Positions 43,041 to 54,838 are shown, counted from the first letter of the stretch. The stretch: DNA of 64,000 nucleotides from Cydia pomonella (GCF_033807575.1 NC_084726.1:3658001-3722000); one strand, 5' to 3'. Numbers and translations are program-made. Notes: generated by a model from the sequence alone, not told the origin.

Positions 43041-43888
43041 TAGACTCTGATTTTTACATCGATATACAAAAAAAAAGGAAAATATAAATAGTTATTTTTT
43101 TAATCTTAAGGTTATTTTATAGTTTTTAAATACCCAAATATGATTATCACGGATAATTTATTTCCCATCACAGTCTATTTTGTATACATCTCATGTTCAG
43201 TCACGTCTGAAAACATCGACACGATCGAAGTGCCAAATATATGTATACACGACCTTATGGCCCATATATTACGGTAATGAATACATATTTTTGGCACTTT
43301 GTCCGTATCTATATTTTCAGACGTGACCGTACCACAGCACTCAATACCTTTTTACCTCATACTCCAAAGTCCCCCGTCAAAGTATCAACTTGCCAAAGTA
43401 TCCTAGCGACAGCGGCGATCATTTCGAAACTCATTTTAAACAGTAACAAACTTCCCGCAACTCGCAAGTCGTGATTCTCACAAAAGGTCACATCTCTGTT
43501 ATATTATCGTTAATGTGAACAATTGTGGACCTTACCCTTTAGACTTAAGTTAGGTACATATTTGTTGTACGAAGTAATTGCTGTTAAAATCTTCAATCAA
43601 TCAATTGTAAGAGTACACACAATAGTGTTGGTACGATCGAGTCTTTTTTGTGAAAATACTTTAAGACTGATATAGAAACAGTTTAAACCTGAAGTTCTTT
43701 AAATTTGTTTGAAACGTTAGTCTTCTGTAGCGACAGATCCTTTAGAAGAATAGTAAATACTACCATGTTTCAAGACTTTCAAGACGACTTGTTTTTGCAA
43801 ATGATTTCTAATCTAGAACACAAAACAATTGCGATGTTCCCACTTTAATTTTAAACCTCTCTTCTTACGAGTATCAAAAGACTGTATT
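43041..43888. other. AT-rich intergenic DNA
   Basis: At 43215-43325 'gaagtgccaaatatatg' and 'catatttttggcacttt', with 'cacgtctgaaaa' and 'tttcagacgtg' outside, form an inverted pair, probably another small MITE (about 43200-43327). Otherwise nothing is recognised. Confidence 0.45.
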
Positions 43889-44380
43889 TTAAGCGAAAAG
43901 TTGACGACTGCTTTTCCATACAAATGCAGTCCTCTCCTTCCAGGATATTATACATTATGTAAATATTTATTTCACTACATAGCTGGTGTCCTTACGTGCC
44001 CTCAATGTGCGCGGGGGTTCACCTCGAAGATCGGCTATGTCAGCCATCTTCGGGCGCATGAGCGCCGAGCTAACTAGGAGTCGAAGTGGTCGCCATGGTC
44101 GAAATCGGCCGGAAAGATCATCAAATATTTATACACGTTGTTTTGCATATTAACCTTAGATCTCTGTCCATTCCTTTTACTTTTTATTCATATTTTGATA
44201 TTATAAGAACAAATTCCATTATTAAGTTTCTCTTATTTTAATTAAAAAATAGCTGTAGTACTTAGTATATATCGACATGCGTAAAAATATTTTCTATAAT
44301 GTTAATATCCAGACTATCCAGGGAGAAAAATAAGGACTACATACGTATGGAGAAGCGGTTGTCCCTTTTCGTCTTAAGCA
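43889..44380. mobile_element. Palindromic MITE split by a LINE tail
   Basis: The left arm 'ttaagcgaaaa', 'ccatacaaatgcagtcct' and 'ccaggatatta' and the right arm 'ataatgttaatatccag', 'ggactacatacgtatggaga', 'cttttcgtcttaa' match the element at 21186-21490. A LINE tail with its own 9-bp duplication interrupts it at 43970-44122. Confidence 0.75.
43970..44122 (+). mobile_element. LINE tail encoding a C2H2-like motif, with 9-bp duplication
   Basis: The frame reads GVLTCPQCARGFTSKIGYVS, HLRAHERRAN and stops; C-x2-C-x12-H-x4-H is the finger that closes many LINE ORF2 proteins. A short UTR follows ('gtggtcgccatggtcgaaat'). It is flanked by AAATATTTA at 43961-43969 and 44123-44131, inside the palindromic MITE. 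Confidence 0.8.
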
Positions 44381-44804
44381 CATTCTCTTTCCGTTCTTTA
44401 CATTCAGTCTCGACCCGACTCGGCTCGACTCTCGACTCGATGTTTACCCCATCACTAATACACACGTGGAGACATACATAAATTTCCTTTCATTCGTGAA
44501 GCCTTTCAATTTCGATTTGTGAAAGGATTCAATGGGCGAAAGATAGGAGATCTATCCTCATTAATTTGGCGTCGAAATGCTTGAGAACTTCTCGAGTATT
44601 GAGAGTTCCCTATGTGTAGGTGTATATAATACTTATACTATTTTAGTGTGTTAACTGTTTACCTGACCACAGCAAAGCAAAAGGAGGGGTATTGGTACAT
44701 TTACCTGCAATAATATGTTACACAATGAAGGCCGGAACAATATCTGACACGATCTCATTTGTAGAGTCATACGAGCGTGTAACTTTTTTTCTTTTTTAAT
44801 ATTA
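44381..44804. other. Intergenic DNA, nothing recognised
   Basis: No gene or family match. A CT-rich stretch (gactcggctcgactctcgac) at about 44416-44435 is a local simple repeat. Confidence 0.35.
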
Positions 44805-44980
44805 CGGAATATTATTACACAAATCGACTAATTATAAATTCTCAAATACGTTGAAAACACCCATGACTCAGAAACAAATATCCGTGTTCATCACACAAAT
44901 ATATGCTCTTACCAGGATTTGAATCCGGGACCACCAGCTTCATAGGCAGGGTCACTATCCACTAGGCCAGACCGTTCGTC
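44805..44980 (-). repeat. SINE-1 copy with internal deletion
   Basis: Head at the right end: 'gacgaacggtctggcctagt', A box TGGCCTAGTGG, B box GGATTCAAATCC-like, then 'agagcatatatttgtgtgat' and 'tttctgagtcatgggtgttt'. The tail 'tagtcgatttgtgtaataat' follows after a deletion of the 'cgttgtctaagtacc' block. Confidence 0.85.
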
Positions 44981-45158
44981 AAAATCAAATCATCATTAAT
45001 CATCAAAATTTGCGGCCTCCGAAGAGTAACATATTATTGCAGTTGACTGTACTAGTGCAATTTTGCGCCTTTGGAGTACCTACAGCAAAAGTATAAATAA
45101 AAAATGGAAAAACTCTTAGAAGAAAAAGCCCGCCGATTGAGTTAATGTACGAGATTTA

Positions 45159-45377
45159 CAGGCCATTTCCAACAATAGGTATAATGTGAGACTGATCTAA
45201 CATGGATCTGACACCATTCCAATATGAGATGGTTCCAATCTCCTGCTGAATTGCGCATTATGTCAACCTTTAACCAAAGACGTCACTTTTGACACTGACA
45301 GATCAGTATCAGATCACTACGAGATCAGTATCATATTGGAATGAGATTTAATAATAAATAATACTGTAATTGGCCTG
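45159..45377. mobile_element. PIF/Harbinger-like MITE
   Basis: It starts CAGGCCA and ends TGGCCTG, flanked by TTA at 45156-45158 and 45378-45380. The interior 'aaccaaagacgtcacttttg' and 'gacagatcagtatcagatca' is shared with 33844-33996. The arms are less perfect than in that copy. It has no open frame. Confidence 0.75.
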
Positions 45378-45589
45378 TTATCCGTTGATAACGCCTATAC
45401 CGCCAACACCCATACTAAATTAATTTTGTATTAAGCAAATTATACCACAATAAAGCACATATGAAGCGTATGGATGCTCAAAACCACCAATATAATTAAT
45501 TTCACAGTAAACCCGGGTACGTCCTTAAACTACGTCCAAAAGAGAGGTATGGGCATTGTGAATTTCATCTTACTTTGTGTGGTAGGGCA

Positions 45590-45868
45590 CAGCCAGTGGA
45601 TGTCATTCCAGATCTAGAGCAGAGCCCAACTGGGGAAGTACCTCCACCTTACAGAAAACCGCAGCCAAATAACACTAGACCCTACTCATAGTGTTGTGTT
45701 CCTGCCGGTAAGTAAGGTTGCCAGAGCTCAACGAGGGGGGTGGCGGGTTTAGGGTCGGCAACGCGCATGTAACTCCTCTGGAGTTGCAGGCGTACATAGG
45801 CTACGGAGACTGCTTACCATCAGGCGGGCCGTATGCTTGTTTGCCACCGACGTAGTATAAAAAAAAAC
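45590..45868 (+). repeat. Family-A retroposon, long copy 7
   Basis: It runs from 'tagggcacagccagtggatg', 'tcattccagatctagagcag', 'aagtacctccaccttacaga', 'cctactcatagtgttgtgtt' and 'gggtcggcaacgcgcatgta' to 'gccaccgacgtagtataaaa'. This is the longest copy; the 5' end is probably a little upstream (about 45520). It is non-coding with a poly(A) end. Confidence 0.75.
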
Positions 45869-46203
45869 CACTTGACACTTTCGATGGGGTTTTAATTAAG
45901 TCCGGCTGACGTTGTTTTATTGCTTCTCCGACACGGATGCAACTGGGTCATGCAGAAATGGAAAAAGTCTATTGTAAGCACCTTATTTTGAACACCTCAT
46001 CCGCGTAGCCGGGCATTTTTAGTAAAAAGTGTACTAAGGTCTGTACCGAAAAAAAAACTGTAACTTTCAAACGGCTGTGTTTTTGTTTCTAAGCAAGATG
46101 ACTACGGCTTTCCTACCGCGATATAGTCTTATTATTGTATTGTATATTCCAATAATATTTCTCGTTTTACGCTGTGCGACGTTATACCGGTATAAATAAA
46201 AGA

Positions 46204-46326
46204 GATCAACGAGGGTGCGGAGTGTTAGGGTCGGCAACGCGCATGTAGGCGTACATAGGCTACGGAGACTGCTTACCATCAGGCGGGCTGTATGATTGTT
46301 TGCCACCGACGCATATAAAAAAAAAA
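46204..46326 (+). repeat. Family-A retroposon tail, copy 8
   Basis: It contains 'caacgagggtgcggagtgtt', 'agggtcggcaacgcgcatgt', with a loss of the 'aactcctctggagttgca' block, then 'gcttaccatcaggcgggctg' and an A run. Confidence 0.7.
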
Positions 46327-46362
46327 CACTGAAAATTAGTATTTTCCAAATAGCAAGAAAAT

Positions 46363-46690
46363 TTGCAACATCCTACTTGCTTGACTTCGAAACACTTACC
46401 TCGAAGTATCCTGCATTTCATAAGAAATAACCAATGTTGTCTCTTGAATAGAGGCCTCGAAACGGCAGACCTCTTAGGAACAAGTGACCCTACCCCGTCA
46501 GAAAGATTGCTAATAGAATTTGCAAAATCCAAGCATGCCTATTATAGAAATCGTTAAACCTGGGATACATATGCAGCTAAAGTGCAACGAATTACGACGA
46601 AAGTCAGTTTAATACTTTGTACGAAGGTTAGAATAGCTAAAGCAATCGAAAATTTGCGTTATTTAATTCTAGGCTATGTTGAAAATCATC
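46363..46690 (+). pseudogene. Unrecognised coding-like frames
   Basis: A frame at 46363-46557 reads SILHFIRNNQCCLLNRGLET, ADLLGTSDPTPSERLLIEFA and stops. A second at 46582-46689 reads VSLILCTKVRIAKAIENLRY. The composition is protein-like, but I know no family match. They lie just upstream of a LINE insertion and of the frame that ends at 46975, and may be parts of one broken gene. Confidence 0.2.
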
Positions 46691-46805
46691 ATGTCGGAAT
46701 ACCCAACTGGCGTGAAGTGGCGCAGGATAGGGCAGAGTGGCGCTCTCTTGTGTCAGAGGCCAAGATCCTGTTTGGGTCACTGAGCCAGTGAAGAGAGAGA
46801 GAGAG
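46690..46805 (+). mobile_element. LINE tail with 14-bp target duplication
   Basis: It encodes PNWREVAQDRAEWRSLVSEA, KILFGSLSQ and stops, the same ending as 41663-41893. It is flanked by ATGTTGAAAATCAT at about 46676-46689 and 46806-46819 and ends in a (GA)n run. It is a short, 5'-truncated insertion. Confidence 0.85.
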
Positions 46806-46839
46806 ATGTTGAAAATCATACAATTTCCGTCGTACATAC

Positions 46840-46975
46840 AAAAAATCGCAATTTATAATTGACGAAGAGCAGAGTAGGAGCACCAAACGTCCTGCAGTGC
46901 CGTTCTCTCGACTATTATGGGCTCAAATCAAGAGTGTTTTAAAAGGGGAGGATAAATCAGGCAAAAAGTTTTAAC
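46840..46975 (+). pseudogene. Coding-like end of unknown gene (first duplicate)
   Basis: The frame reads KKSQFIIDEEQSRSTKRPAV, PFSRLLWAQIKSVLKGEDKS, GKKF and stops. The part from KRPAV onward is repeated in the tandem duplicate at 47328. The composition is basic and protein-like. No known family comes to mind. It may be the last exon of a lost gene whose 3' end has been tandemly duplicated. Confidence 0.25.
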
Positions 46976-47745
46976 AACTCCAGCAGGACTTGATCGGCTG
47001 ATGCAGGCAAATGTGAAAAACAGGTCCGCAAAAACCTGCCACTGAATGCACTAGGACGAAGCTGCCTATCACTTCTACAGAAAAAATAATAATTAAAAAA
47101 CTGATCATTATTTAAATTATAAATAAGTAGCTTTTGTAGTTATTCAAATAAACAGTTTATTTTCAAAAGCATTTTCATTTGAAGTTTATACAGTTTTTTT
47201 TGGTTATTTAAAAACCATCATCTTTTCAATTATTTGTACTTAAAATCACGAGGTCTATCGAATGAAAAAGGAAAAAAAAATTGGAAAACAATTGTCAGTT
47301 TTGCATTTTCATTTTTATATACATTTTCCAAACGTCCTGCAGTGCCGTTCTCTCGACTATTATGGGCTCAAATCAAGAGTGTTTTAAAAGGGGAGGATAA
47401 ATCAGGCAAAAAGTTTTAACAACTCCAGCAGGACTTGATCGGCTGATGCAGGCAAATGTGAAAAACAGGTCCGCAAAAACCTGCCACTGAATGCACTAGG
47501 ACGAAGCTGCCTATCACTCCTACAGAAAAAAATAATAAATAATAAACTGATTTATTGTAGTTATTCTAATAAACAGTTTATTATCAAAAGCATTTTCATT
47601 TGAAGTTTATACAGTTTTTTTTGGTCATTTAAAAACCATCATCTTTTGAATCATTTATACTTAGAATCACGAGGTCTATCGAATTAAAAAGGAAAAAAAA
47701 TTGGAAAACAACTGTCAGTTTTGCATTTTCATTTTTACATACATT
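46883..47745. repeat. Tandem duplication, unit about 445 bp
   Basis: Unit 1 (46883-47327) and unit 2 (47328-47745) both start CCAAACGTCCTGCAGTGCCG and share long identical runs (ttttaaaaggggaggataaa, gcaggacttgatcggctgat, aggacgaagctgcctatcac). Unit 2 lacks about 27 bp in the AT-rich middle. The high identity implies a recent duplication. Each unit carries the same coding-like tail and an 'aataaaca' signal-like site. Confidence 0.92.
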
Positions 47746-50700
47746 TCGTATGGATCGTCACAAAACGTAAGACCCTAAATTTGTAAGAAAGACTGGGGGC
47801 ACTCTTTTATTTCAATCAACAATTCTCGTGATTCTTAGTCGAAAATGTCGAAATAACCCAAGAGTTGTCAGTTTTTCGAAAAAAAGGGTACACCTGAAAG
47901 GGTTTTCCTGAAAGCCCCCATCCACTCCATAAGCTCCCTTTTGCTTCCAAACCTACAAAATATTAGCAAAATTCAAATCGGGAATTTAAATATTTACTCT
48001 GCAAGCTCCAACTTCAAAGTTGGAGAAGTTTGACGTTTGACACAAATGGCACAATGGCGTGTCAATAATGCCGCAAGAAACTTGAAAGTTGATCGCTTTT
48101 CGCGACAACATTTACATCGGCACCGTTAATTACGAAAAATCATTACATTAATGCCTGTTTGTGATCTAGTAGGACTATAGGATGGTCGGTTTCTTAACCG
48201 ATTTCAATTTCATAGAAAGGAGGTTCTGTATTCGGTTATGGCTATTTTTATTTTTGCTATACCTACAGCAGCTGGATAGAACTGTGTATTTATACGATCT
48301 CTACATATCGTAGTATTTTCAAGGCTCCTCTTTTGGCAGTCCTATATGAGAAATACAAGCAAAAAAAAAATATCGAATTTGAAATAGAGGTGTATAAACT
48401 TTGTAGCGACGTAAATTTACTGCCATCTTTCGACAGATAATTAAAACTTTTAGAACGCCATTTGACTTGACCATTATCAAAGATAAGAAATTTGTTGTAA
48501 CAAAACAGTTTATCGTAATGTTGGCCATTATTTACGGATTTTGAAGGCATCATAGAGGGTTTATGATATGTTTGTAGATAAACATTTTTATAAACTAGAT
48601 CTCTCACAGGGTCACAGGTCATACATTCTCCGGGTCTAACCTTTTTTTACGGGTTACTGCAAAAATAATGCGAGTCACATCTTTCCTTTACGTGGATTCC
48701 TCCGTATTATGAATAATTTAGCTCGTTCCTCCGACACGAGAGTAGTCTAGAAATAAACTGCCTAACATAGTTATTGATAGCAGGGGTGTGTTTATACATT
48801 CCCTCTTTATAGAGAAATCTATAGTTAGGGTTCCGCCAACAAGCAATTTGATAGTTACTACAATGATGAGTGTAAAATACCAAGAATAAGTAAGCGTGAC
48901 ACTAGGTCTGCTAAGATCATAAGATTGACACAACCGTCAGCAAAAAACTATTATGGTCGAAGAACAAAAGAATATTTGATCCCCAAAATTTATAATGAGT
49001 GGGTACTCATTATAAATTTTAATTTTTTTTTTTAATTTTTTATTTTTTTAGTAGAAGAGGGTTCTTCTACTTGAAACACCTAAATTAAACATAGGTAGTT
49101 TGAAATCAAAATTTAAACAGATTTTACTACACAAATATGAAAACTTAACCTAGTTACCTAATACTTTCTTACTTATTTTCGGTTGTCAACAAAGTGTTTG
49201 TGCCGCTAAAATATTATAATAATTCGTCCTTAATGAACAGCTATCATATCTATCTTGTGTTGTGAAATGGCACGTCAAATCTCACTAGATTATAGGTATG
49301 TTACTATGCTCATTACTTCTACTTAACGTATTACTCAATTTTTAGTGTACCTATTTAGTTTAAGATTATTTTAGAGCGCACCGCCAACAAACTGTTTCAC
49401 AGTTTGGCGAAAAATTAGATTAAGATACTTAAAATATTGTATTTTTTTGTTAAATAATAATAAAACAAAAAAAAAACTGTCACTGTCGCACTAATATGGA
49501 AGAGTGATAGGGAGACGAAGCGTTTCGTTGTCGTAGCAATCGATAGCGATTGTCACCTTAGCTAGGCCGGTATCTCAGAAAATTTCTCGCGAATCCGATT
49601 AGAAATGCGACATGAAGAGTACAGCCGGACATGCATATGTACGAAAGTCAGTTGTGAAAACCGGTAACATATAAATTCGTGGGCCCGGTAGCAGGGGAAA
49701 GTCCTAAAGGTGCTGGCTGAACGTTGCTAGGGATGATATACATGAATCTCAATGCTTTAAAGTGGATGCCAAAGACCGTGCGTAGTAGAGGAGAATGAGT
49801 TGCAAAGCGGACTCTAGATGACCCGGACGTACAGAGTAGATACTGAATTCTTACTGTGCGGTTTTAGAACTCCGATACAGTAGCAACTGCCGATGCAACT
49901 GGATGAACACTAAAAAAAGAGAATTGTTCGATAGTGTATAAAAAAAATAAACTCCCAAGCCCATCTTCAGATAAATCCCAGTACTGCGATGCGATTTAAC
50001 ATGTATCCAATTTTCCCTATCACAGCCAAGGTCCCTAAGTCCCTATAGTCTCATTTACAATTAGCCTTTCGTTTCCGACAAAAGGGAACGTTCGTTGGTT
50101 TTCCTTCTGTGTCTTCAATTTTGCTCTCATCATATTTGCCTTTTGGTAAAGGCTTTCCTGTATTTGAAATTTTAAGCGTGTTAGCGAAAAAATACGTGTG
50201 GGAATGATTAGACGAGAGTTATAAATATTTTATGGTGGATTGAAGATTGGTACCAAAATTTGTAGAATTCATCATCTTTCTTGACTTTAACTTAAAATAA
50301 AGTAAAGGAAGGATTCATGTAGTAAATGAAGAAATAATTTTAGTAATGCAAATATTTGTTACAAATTTAAATGAACTCTGGTCATTTGTACAACCACAAC
50401 TACTCATTAAAATATTTATTTTTTATTACGAACAACCGTACAAAATGGTTTGCGCTTATAGACCCGATGCCAACAAGTGAAAAATTATCCGTACGGACAT
50501 TGCAAAATTAATAAAAGCTAATAAAATTAAATTGCCCAACACTAAAAAAAACACCAGCTGAATAAACAAACAAATCTTATCTAACATTGTTCAATAACTC
50601 GGTACAGGTAAAAAACGAGCACCATTAAACTCAACGTTGATTGAGAAGAATAATAAATAAGGAGTAACAATTTCCAAGACGGATTACCCCGTAAACCTCA

Positions 50701-51039
50701 TCTCGTTCTCGTTAAAACTTTAGCGAATATCTGGGGACAATCTTAGTTAATCGACCTTCAGAAATAAAAATAAAGCATATATTTCTTCTATGGATGATGA
50801 GCGATATGTAGTTACATACTTAGATGGAAAAATGCATGGAAATAAAAGAAAATTTAATACTGAAACGATCCCGCAAATATTTACTGTCATGGAGCCAACT
50901 GTGAAAATGTACATTACGAAATATACATTTATTCTAGATGTTTTCGTCCTCTGGCTTAAAACTTTTGTGGTTTAATGACATATCTGATAGTTTTGAATAA
51001 CATTATCTACAAACTCACAGATTCTACTCACTTATGTCC
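47746..51039. other. AT-rich intergenic DNA
   Basis: No gene is supported. A 110-codon minus-strand frame at 48290-48622 has no recognisable domain. At 48203-48250 a third copy of the 'accgatttcaa...ggaggttctgtattcggtta' repeat occurs. At 49485-49520 'cactgtcgcactaatatgga' resembles a dispersed motif. The rest is low-complexity DNA. Confidence 0.4.
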
Positions 51040-51100
51040 TTTTTTTGTTTGTAACATGTTCTTTGTAGTGCACAATAAAGTATTTTTATTATTATTATTC
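51040..51100 (+). repeat. LINE-like 3' tail
   Basis: It contains 'catgttctttgtagtgcaca', then 'ataaagtatt' and (TTA)n. The polyadenylation-like signal with a trinucleotide repeat is the common end of several LINE groups. No coding part remains. Confidence 0.45.
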
Positions 51101-51935
51101 TTCTGAATTGGACCTGGATACATTGAAAGTGTCCCGGGTGTAATTTTTGTAGCCTGGGATTTTCAGTTATTAAGAAAAGTTAATCACTGTCAGTTTTATG
51201 ACGACAAATTAAGCCGGAAATCTTTTTGGGAATAAACTTTGTTCCTTTTTTTTACTCTGTAATATTACAGTTTATCAAAAGAAACACCAAAACCAAGGTT
51301 TTATTGAAATTTAATGCTTAATTATCGTCACAAAACTGACAGTGATTAACTTTTCTTAACAACTCACGCTTATTGAGTACAATAATGAAAACTCCCACCT
51401 AACAAATCCTCCTGCTAACGATATTGGAGTTTTTTTAAATTAAGATGTGAGACTCGAAATCGCTTTTTATGATTACAAAAGTACAGTTTTGTTTTATTTC
51501 ACTTTTATAAAATTAATTCTATTCAGCACGCAACCTCAAATATAAATCTGCCACGTAAACAAAGGACGCCTGGGACAAATTAGTCGACGGAAGAAAGAAC
51601 TTATTTACCCCCTCCTCCCTAGGGGATTGCTGCCGATAAATTTGTCACCTTGGAACCATCCGTGAATTGTACAGAATACGCGTTTTACCGTGTTCCCCTA
51701 TTTTTCGCGTAAGCTCAACCCCTTTTATGATGTCTTGCGGGTTTTAGATGGGCGTCGTATTATGTTGAACTCCTTTATGAGAGTTCCTTATGCATCCATA
51801 ATTTTATTGCTTGAATTTTATTTATTTCCTGTATTTTAATAACTCGTAACGAAATAGGTGGTGAGCGTATTATTAATATTTGTGAGACCTTTTTTGTCAT
51901 GGCTTTACTTTATTGTACCTTGTTTTTATATAACC
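51101..51935. other. AT-rich intergenic DNA with one dispersed repeat
   Basis: At 51318-51400 there is a copy of the repeat seen at 26740-26835. Nothing else is recognised. Confidence 0.4.
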
Positions 51936-52140
51936 TATTTTGTGTCTCACTGCTGGGAGAAAGCCTCCCCTTTCTTCCGCCATTCATCACTGTTTGGTGG
52001 TGATGGTCATCCTTCCGCCAGTCGTTGCAGAATGCATCGAAGTCGTCCGCTGTTAACCTGTGGTGTCCATTTGCTAGCCAATTTGTCTACAAATTTAACT
52101 GCAATAATATCTAGCATAACGAAGAGAGCAAAATGGATGA
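51936..52140 (-). mobile_element. RTE-like LINE tail
   Basis: The minus strand contains HHRLTADDFDAFCNDWRKD, then a shifted segment related to 'WK..GEAFAQQWD', ending 'agcagtgagacacaaaata'. It fits the RTE ending 'DDLDAF...WP..A.DR..WK..GEAFAQQWD'. It is degraded by indels. Confidence 0.6.
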
Positions 52141-52168
52141 CACGCTATTTTGGCTCCACAAACAATAT

Positions 52169-52688
52169 TCTTCTTCAGTCGGTCCCTCAATGCTGAGGAT
52201 CGTGACATCATGTCCTTCTGTTGAAGACCAGATTCCTCCATAGGCTTCTATTCCTCGCCAAGCCCATGGCCTCGTGCAGTTTTAATTGCATAGATGCAGT
52301 GATTTGAGCACACCATTCAACTTTGCCCGTCATAATAACTCTCTCTAGGCTATCCGGGGAACGGCGTGAGAGATGTCCGAAGTATATGAGAATCAGGTCA
52401 TGGCATATTGTTGCCAACCGGCGTTTTATGCGTAGCTGTTCCAATATGGACTTATTAGTACGCATAGCTGTCCAAGGTATCCGTAAAAGCCGGCCGTAAA
52501 ACCACATCTCAAACGCGTTTATACGCTTGATCAAATCTGCTCGTTTAGTCCATGTCTCACAACCATAGAGAAAGATTGGAAACACCAGAGAACGCACAAG
52601 TCTAACTTTCGTCTGTTTTAATATACCTTGATCTTTCCAGATCTTGTCTAACCAAGCCATGGCTCCCTTTGCTATTTGAATCCTCCGG
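52169..52688 (-). mobile_element. RTE-type LINE fragment with 11-bp target duplication
   Basis: The minus-strand frame reads GAMAWLDKIWKDQGILKQTK, VRLVRSLVFPIFLYGCETWT, INAFEMWFYGRLLRIPWTA and HDLILIYFGHLSRRSPDSLE, the region after the RT core in RTE ORF2 proteins (YGCETWT and FEMW..RRxLRI.WT are diagnostic). It is flanked by ACAAACAATAT at 52158-52168 and 52689-52699. The 3' UTR holds 'cacgatcctcagcattgagg', as at 3571-3872. It is 5'-truncated before the catalytic motifs. Confidence 0.9.
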
Positions 52689-52704
52689 ACAAACAATATA
52701 TAAT

Positions 52705-53294
52705 CTGTATTTCAATTTCAATTTAATTTATTTAAATCAAGTAACACGACTCATACAATTTGTTAGTATACAATATTAATTCTTATATCTAATGTTAGTA
52801 TATAATTAATAATTTATACATAATAAGGGCTGCAAGACATATGCATCTCATAGCAGCGCCACAAGTATGGACAGTCGAATTTGTCCGCAATTGAGCGCAG
52901 GATGGGGTTGGGGCTGGCCCGCACCCGGCGCACCAGGGATGAGCAGCACTTGCGTATGGTCGCATGAAAGCAATCCATACGCGCCTCCGCAAACATCCCA
53001 GATGCGCTACAGAAGCGGGGCAGCCCCACCAACACCCGAAACGCGTTATTATATTGGACTCGGAGGGCTCCATAGGCTCTCTGCGTATAATACCTCCATA
53101 CGCTGCATGAGTATAAAGATGGACCAAAGGCTTTAAACAATGTGACTTTTACTACTTTTGTACATCTGGCGAACTTACGGGCGATCATGTTAGCCCTCAC
53201 AGATAGGGCCCTCCGTTCCCGCTCTATATCCATATTATCCTTCATATCAGATGTCACAATATGGCCTAAGTATTTAAAACTATTGACCCTCTAC
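52705..53294 (-). mobile_element. CR1/Zenon-like LINE, 5'-truncated second copy
   Basis: The minus-strand frame reads RVNSFKYLGHIVTSDMKDNM, DIERERRALSVRANMIARKF, FRVLVGLPRFCSASGMFAEA and VRRVRASPNPILRSIADKFD. It aligns along its length with the C-terminus of the larger element at 55110-61610 (DIERERRALAVRGNMVARRF, LLGLPRYCSASGMF) but differs at many residues, so it belongs to a related subfamily. The 3' tail is (AATTTC)-like at 52711-52730. Catalytic motifs are absent. Confidence 0.88.
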
Positions 53295-54838
53295 AGTTAG
53301 TTTTTCTGATTTTTGAGTGATTTAGCTTGATAAATTTCAAATAATCACCAGTTTCATCATTCGAAACGCATCGTAGCAAATTTCAATTACAAAGTTATCA
53401 CTGAGCTTATCCATTGTATATCTTCATGAATGCAATTACAATGTTTGGTAATGGCATTGTCCATTGTTACGCAGCGAGTCTTTGAACTTTGTGAATCATT
53501 GTTTTTATATTGTAATCGGACTGCTTGCAATAGATACGCAGATTTTTATTATTTGTTATTCCTTTTTCTGGTATTAAATTAAAAAAGCGACATATTTGAT
53601 CATATGTTAAGAATGCGTTCATACGTTCTTAATTTTATGAAAGTACTTCTTAAGAAAAAAAGGAAGAGGAATAGTTCGGATGTAAGACGACGAGATTAAA
53701 GGCTGTCATTTGATATGGCTACTTGGGGTGATAATCGGGTGGGTTTACACGTTCAATTATGTTTATTGCGTGTTCATACATTTGCCACTAAACGCAAGTA
53801 GTTATAAATCAATAAACACTTATCAATGTGTAATCAGTACCCAATATAAAGGCCAGACACACTTATCTCGAGCAGCAAGCATGTTCTACCCGAGGAGCCG
53901 GAACAGTGCTGCCTTAAGTTCTGCTTCACAAATATAAAAATGTAAATACTTGTGACCCCGCTCTTTCGATACTTGAAATTTCGCATCTAATATTTACGTG
54001 AACTAGCACAAACATTTACGTCGATAACCTTACATAAACTGTTCCTTTTACCTTTACATCTTTGTTCCGAAAGTTACGGATACTGGAGACTGATTTATGG
54101 TCTTCAAGTATACCCGCAACGAGGTTTCACATGTGGCTACGATCGTCCAGCTGTTAACTGTCAACTTTTGAACCTTATTGTAAATATATAAGGTCCATCG
54201 ATGGTCAGTTAAGAGTGTCGCTGTTATTACTCTAATTAAACAAAACATCCTTTAATATTACGTTTCTATTTTATTATGTTCAAGTCTCTATTACTCTCAC
54301 TTTTTATTAGTAAAACCGTTTGTTATTTGCATTTACTTTTGATTTACGTCCTCTTTTTACGTTTTGTTAAATAATTTTGTTGTTTTTGTTTCAGGTATGG
54401 AATCAAAAAGAAAATCCTCGCGTTATTTAATAGAAATTTAATTTGCGTTAAAGGAAGAAATTTCGTAGAGAGATATATTCATTAACACAATATTTTATTT
54501 TGTGTACAGGTAAGTTTTTATAAAAATTCTTCATTCCAAGCACTCGTTTGAAATCACAAGTAAATTTCTCAAGATCTAATAAGTATTCCGCTAGCAGAAA
54601 ATCTCGTGATTTTTCATGAAATCTGATCAGAACAAGTGGGTGCCTCGTGAAACTCAATTGCTATCGGAAAATAGAAAGAATGTGCTCTCTTGTGTCGGGA
54701 GCTGATTCAATTGTACTGTACTGTACCAGCAAAGAAAAGTAAGATACTACGGGAATATGTGTAATTTATATTAAGTAATCCAACGTTAAAACGGAGACGG
54801 TCAATTGAATTGATTGTATACCTCAAAAGTTGATAATT
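53295..54838. other. AT-rich intergenic DNA
   Basis: No gene or family member is recognised. Frames at 53710-53937 (plus) and 54054-54248 (minus) lack motifs. Confidence 0.4.

Noticed and set aside
48290..48622. 110-codon minus-strand frame as a gene
   Set aside because: No domain or pattern recognised; lies in AT-rich DNA with a second overlapping frame.
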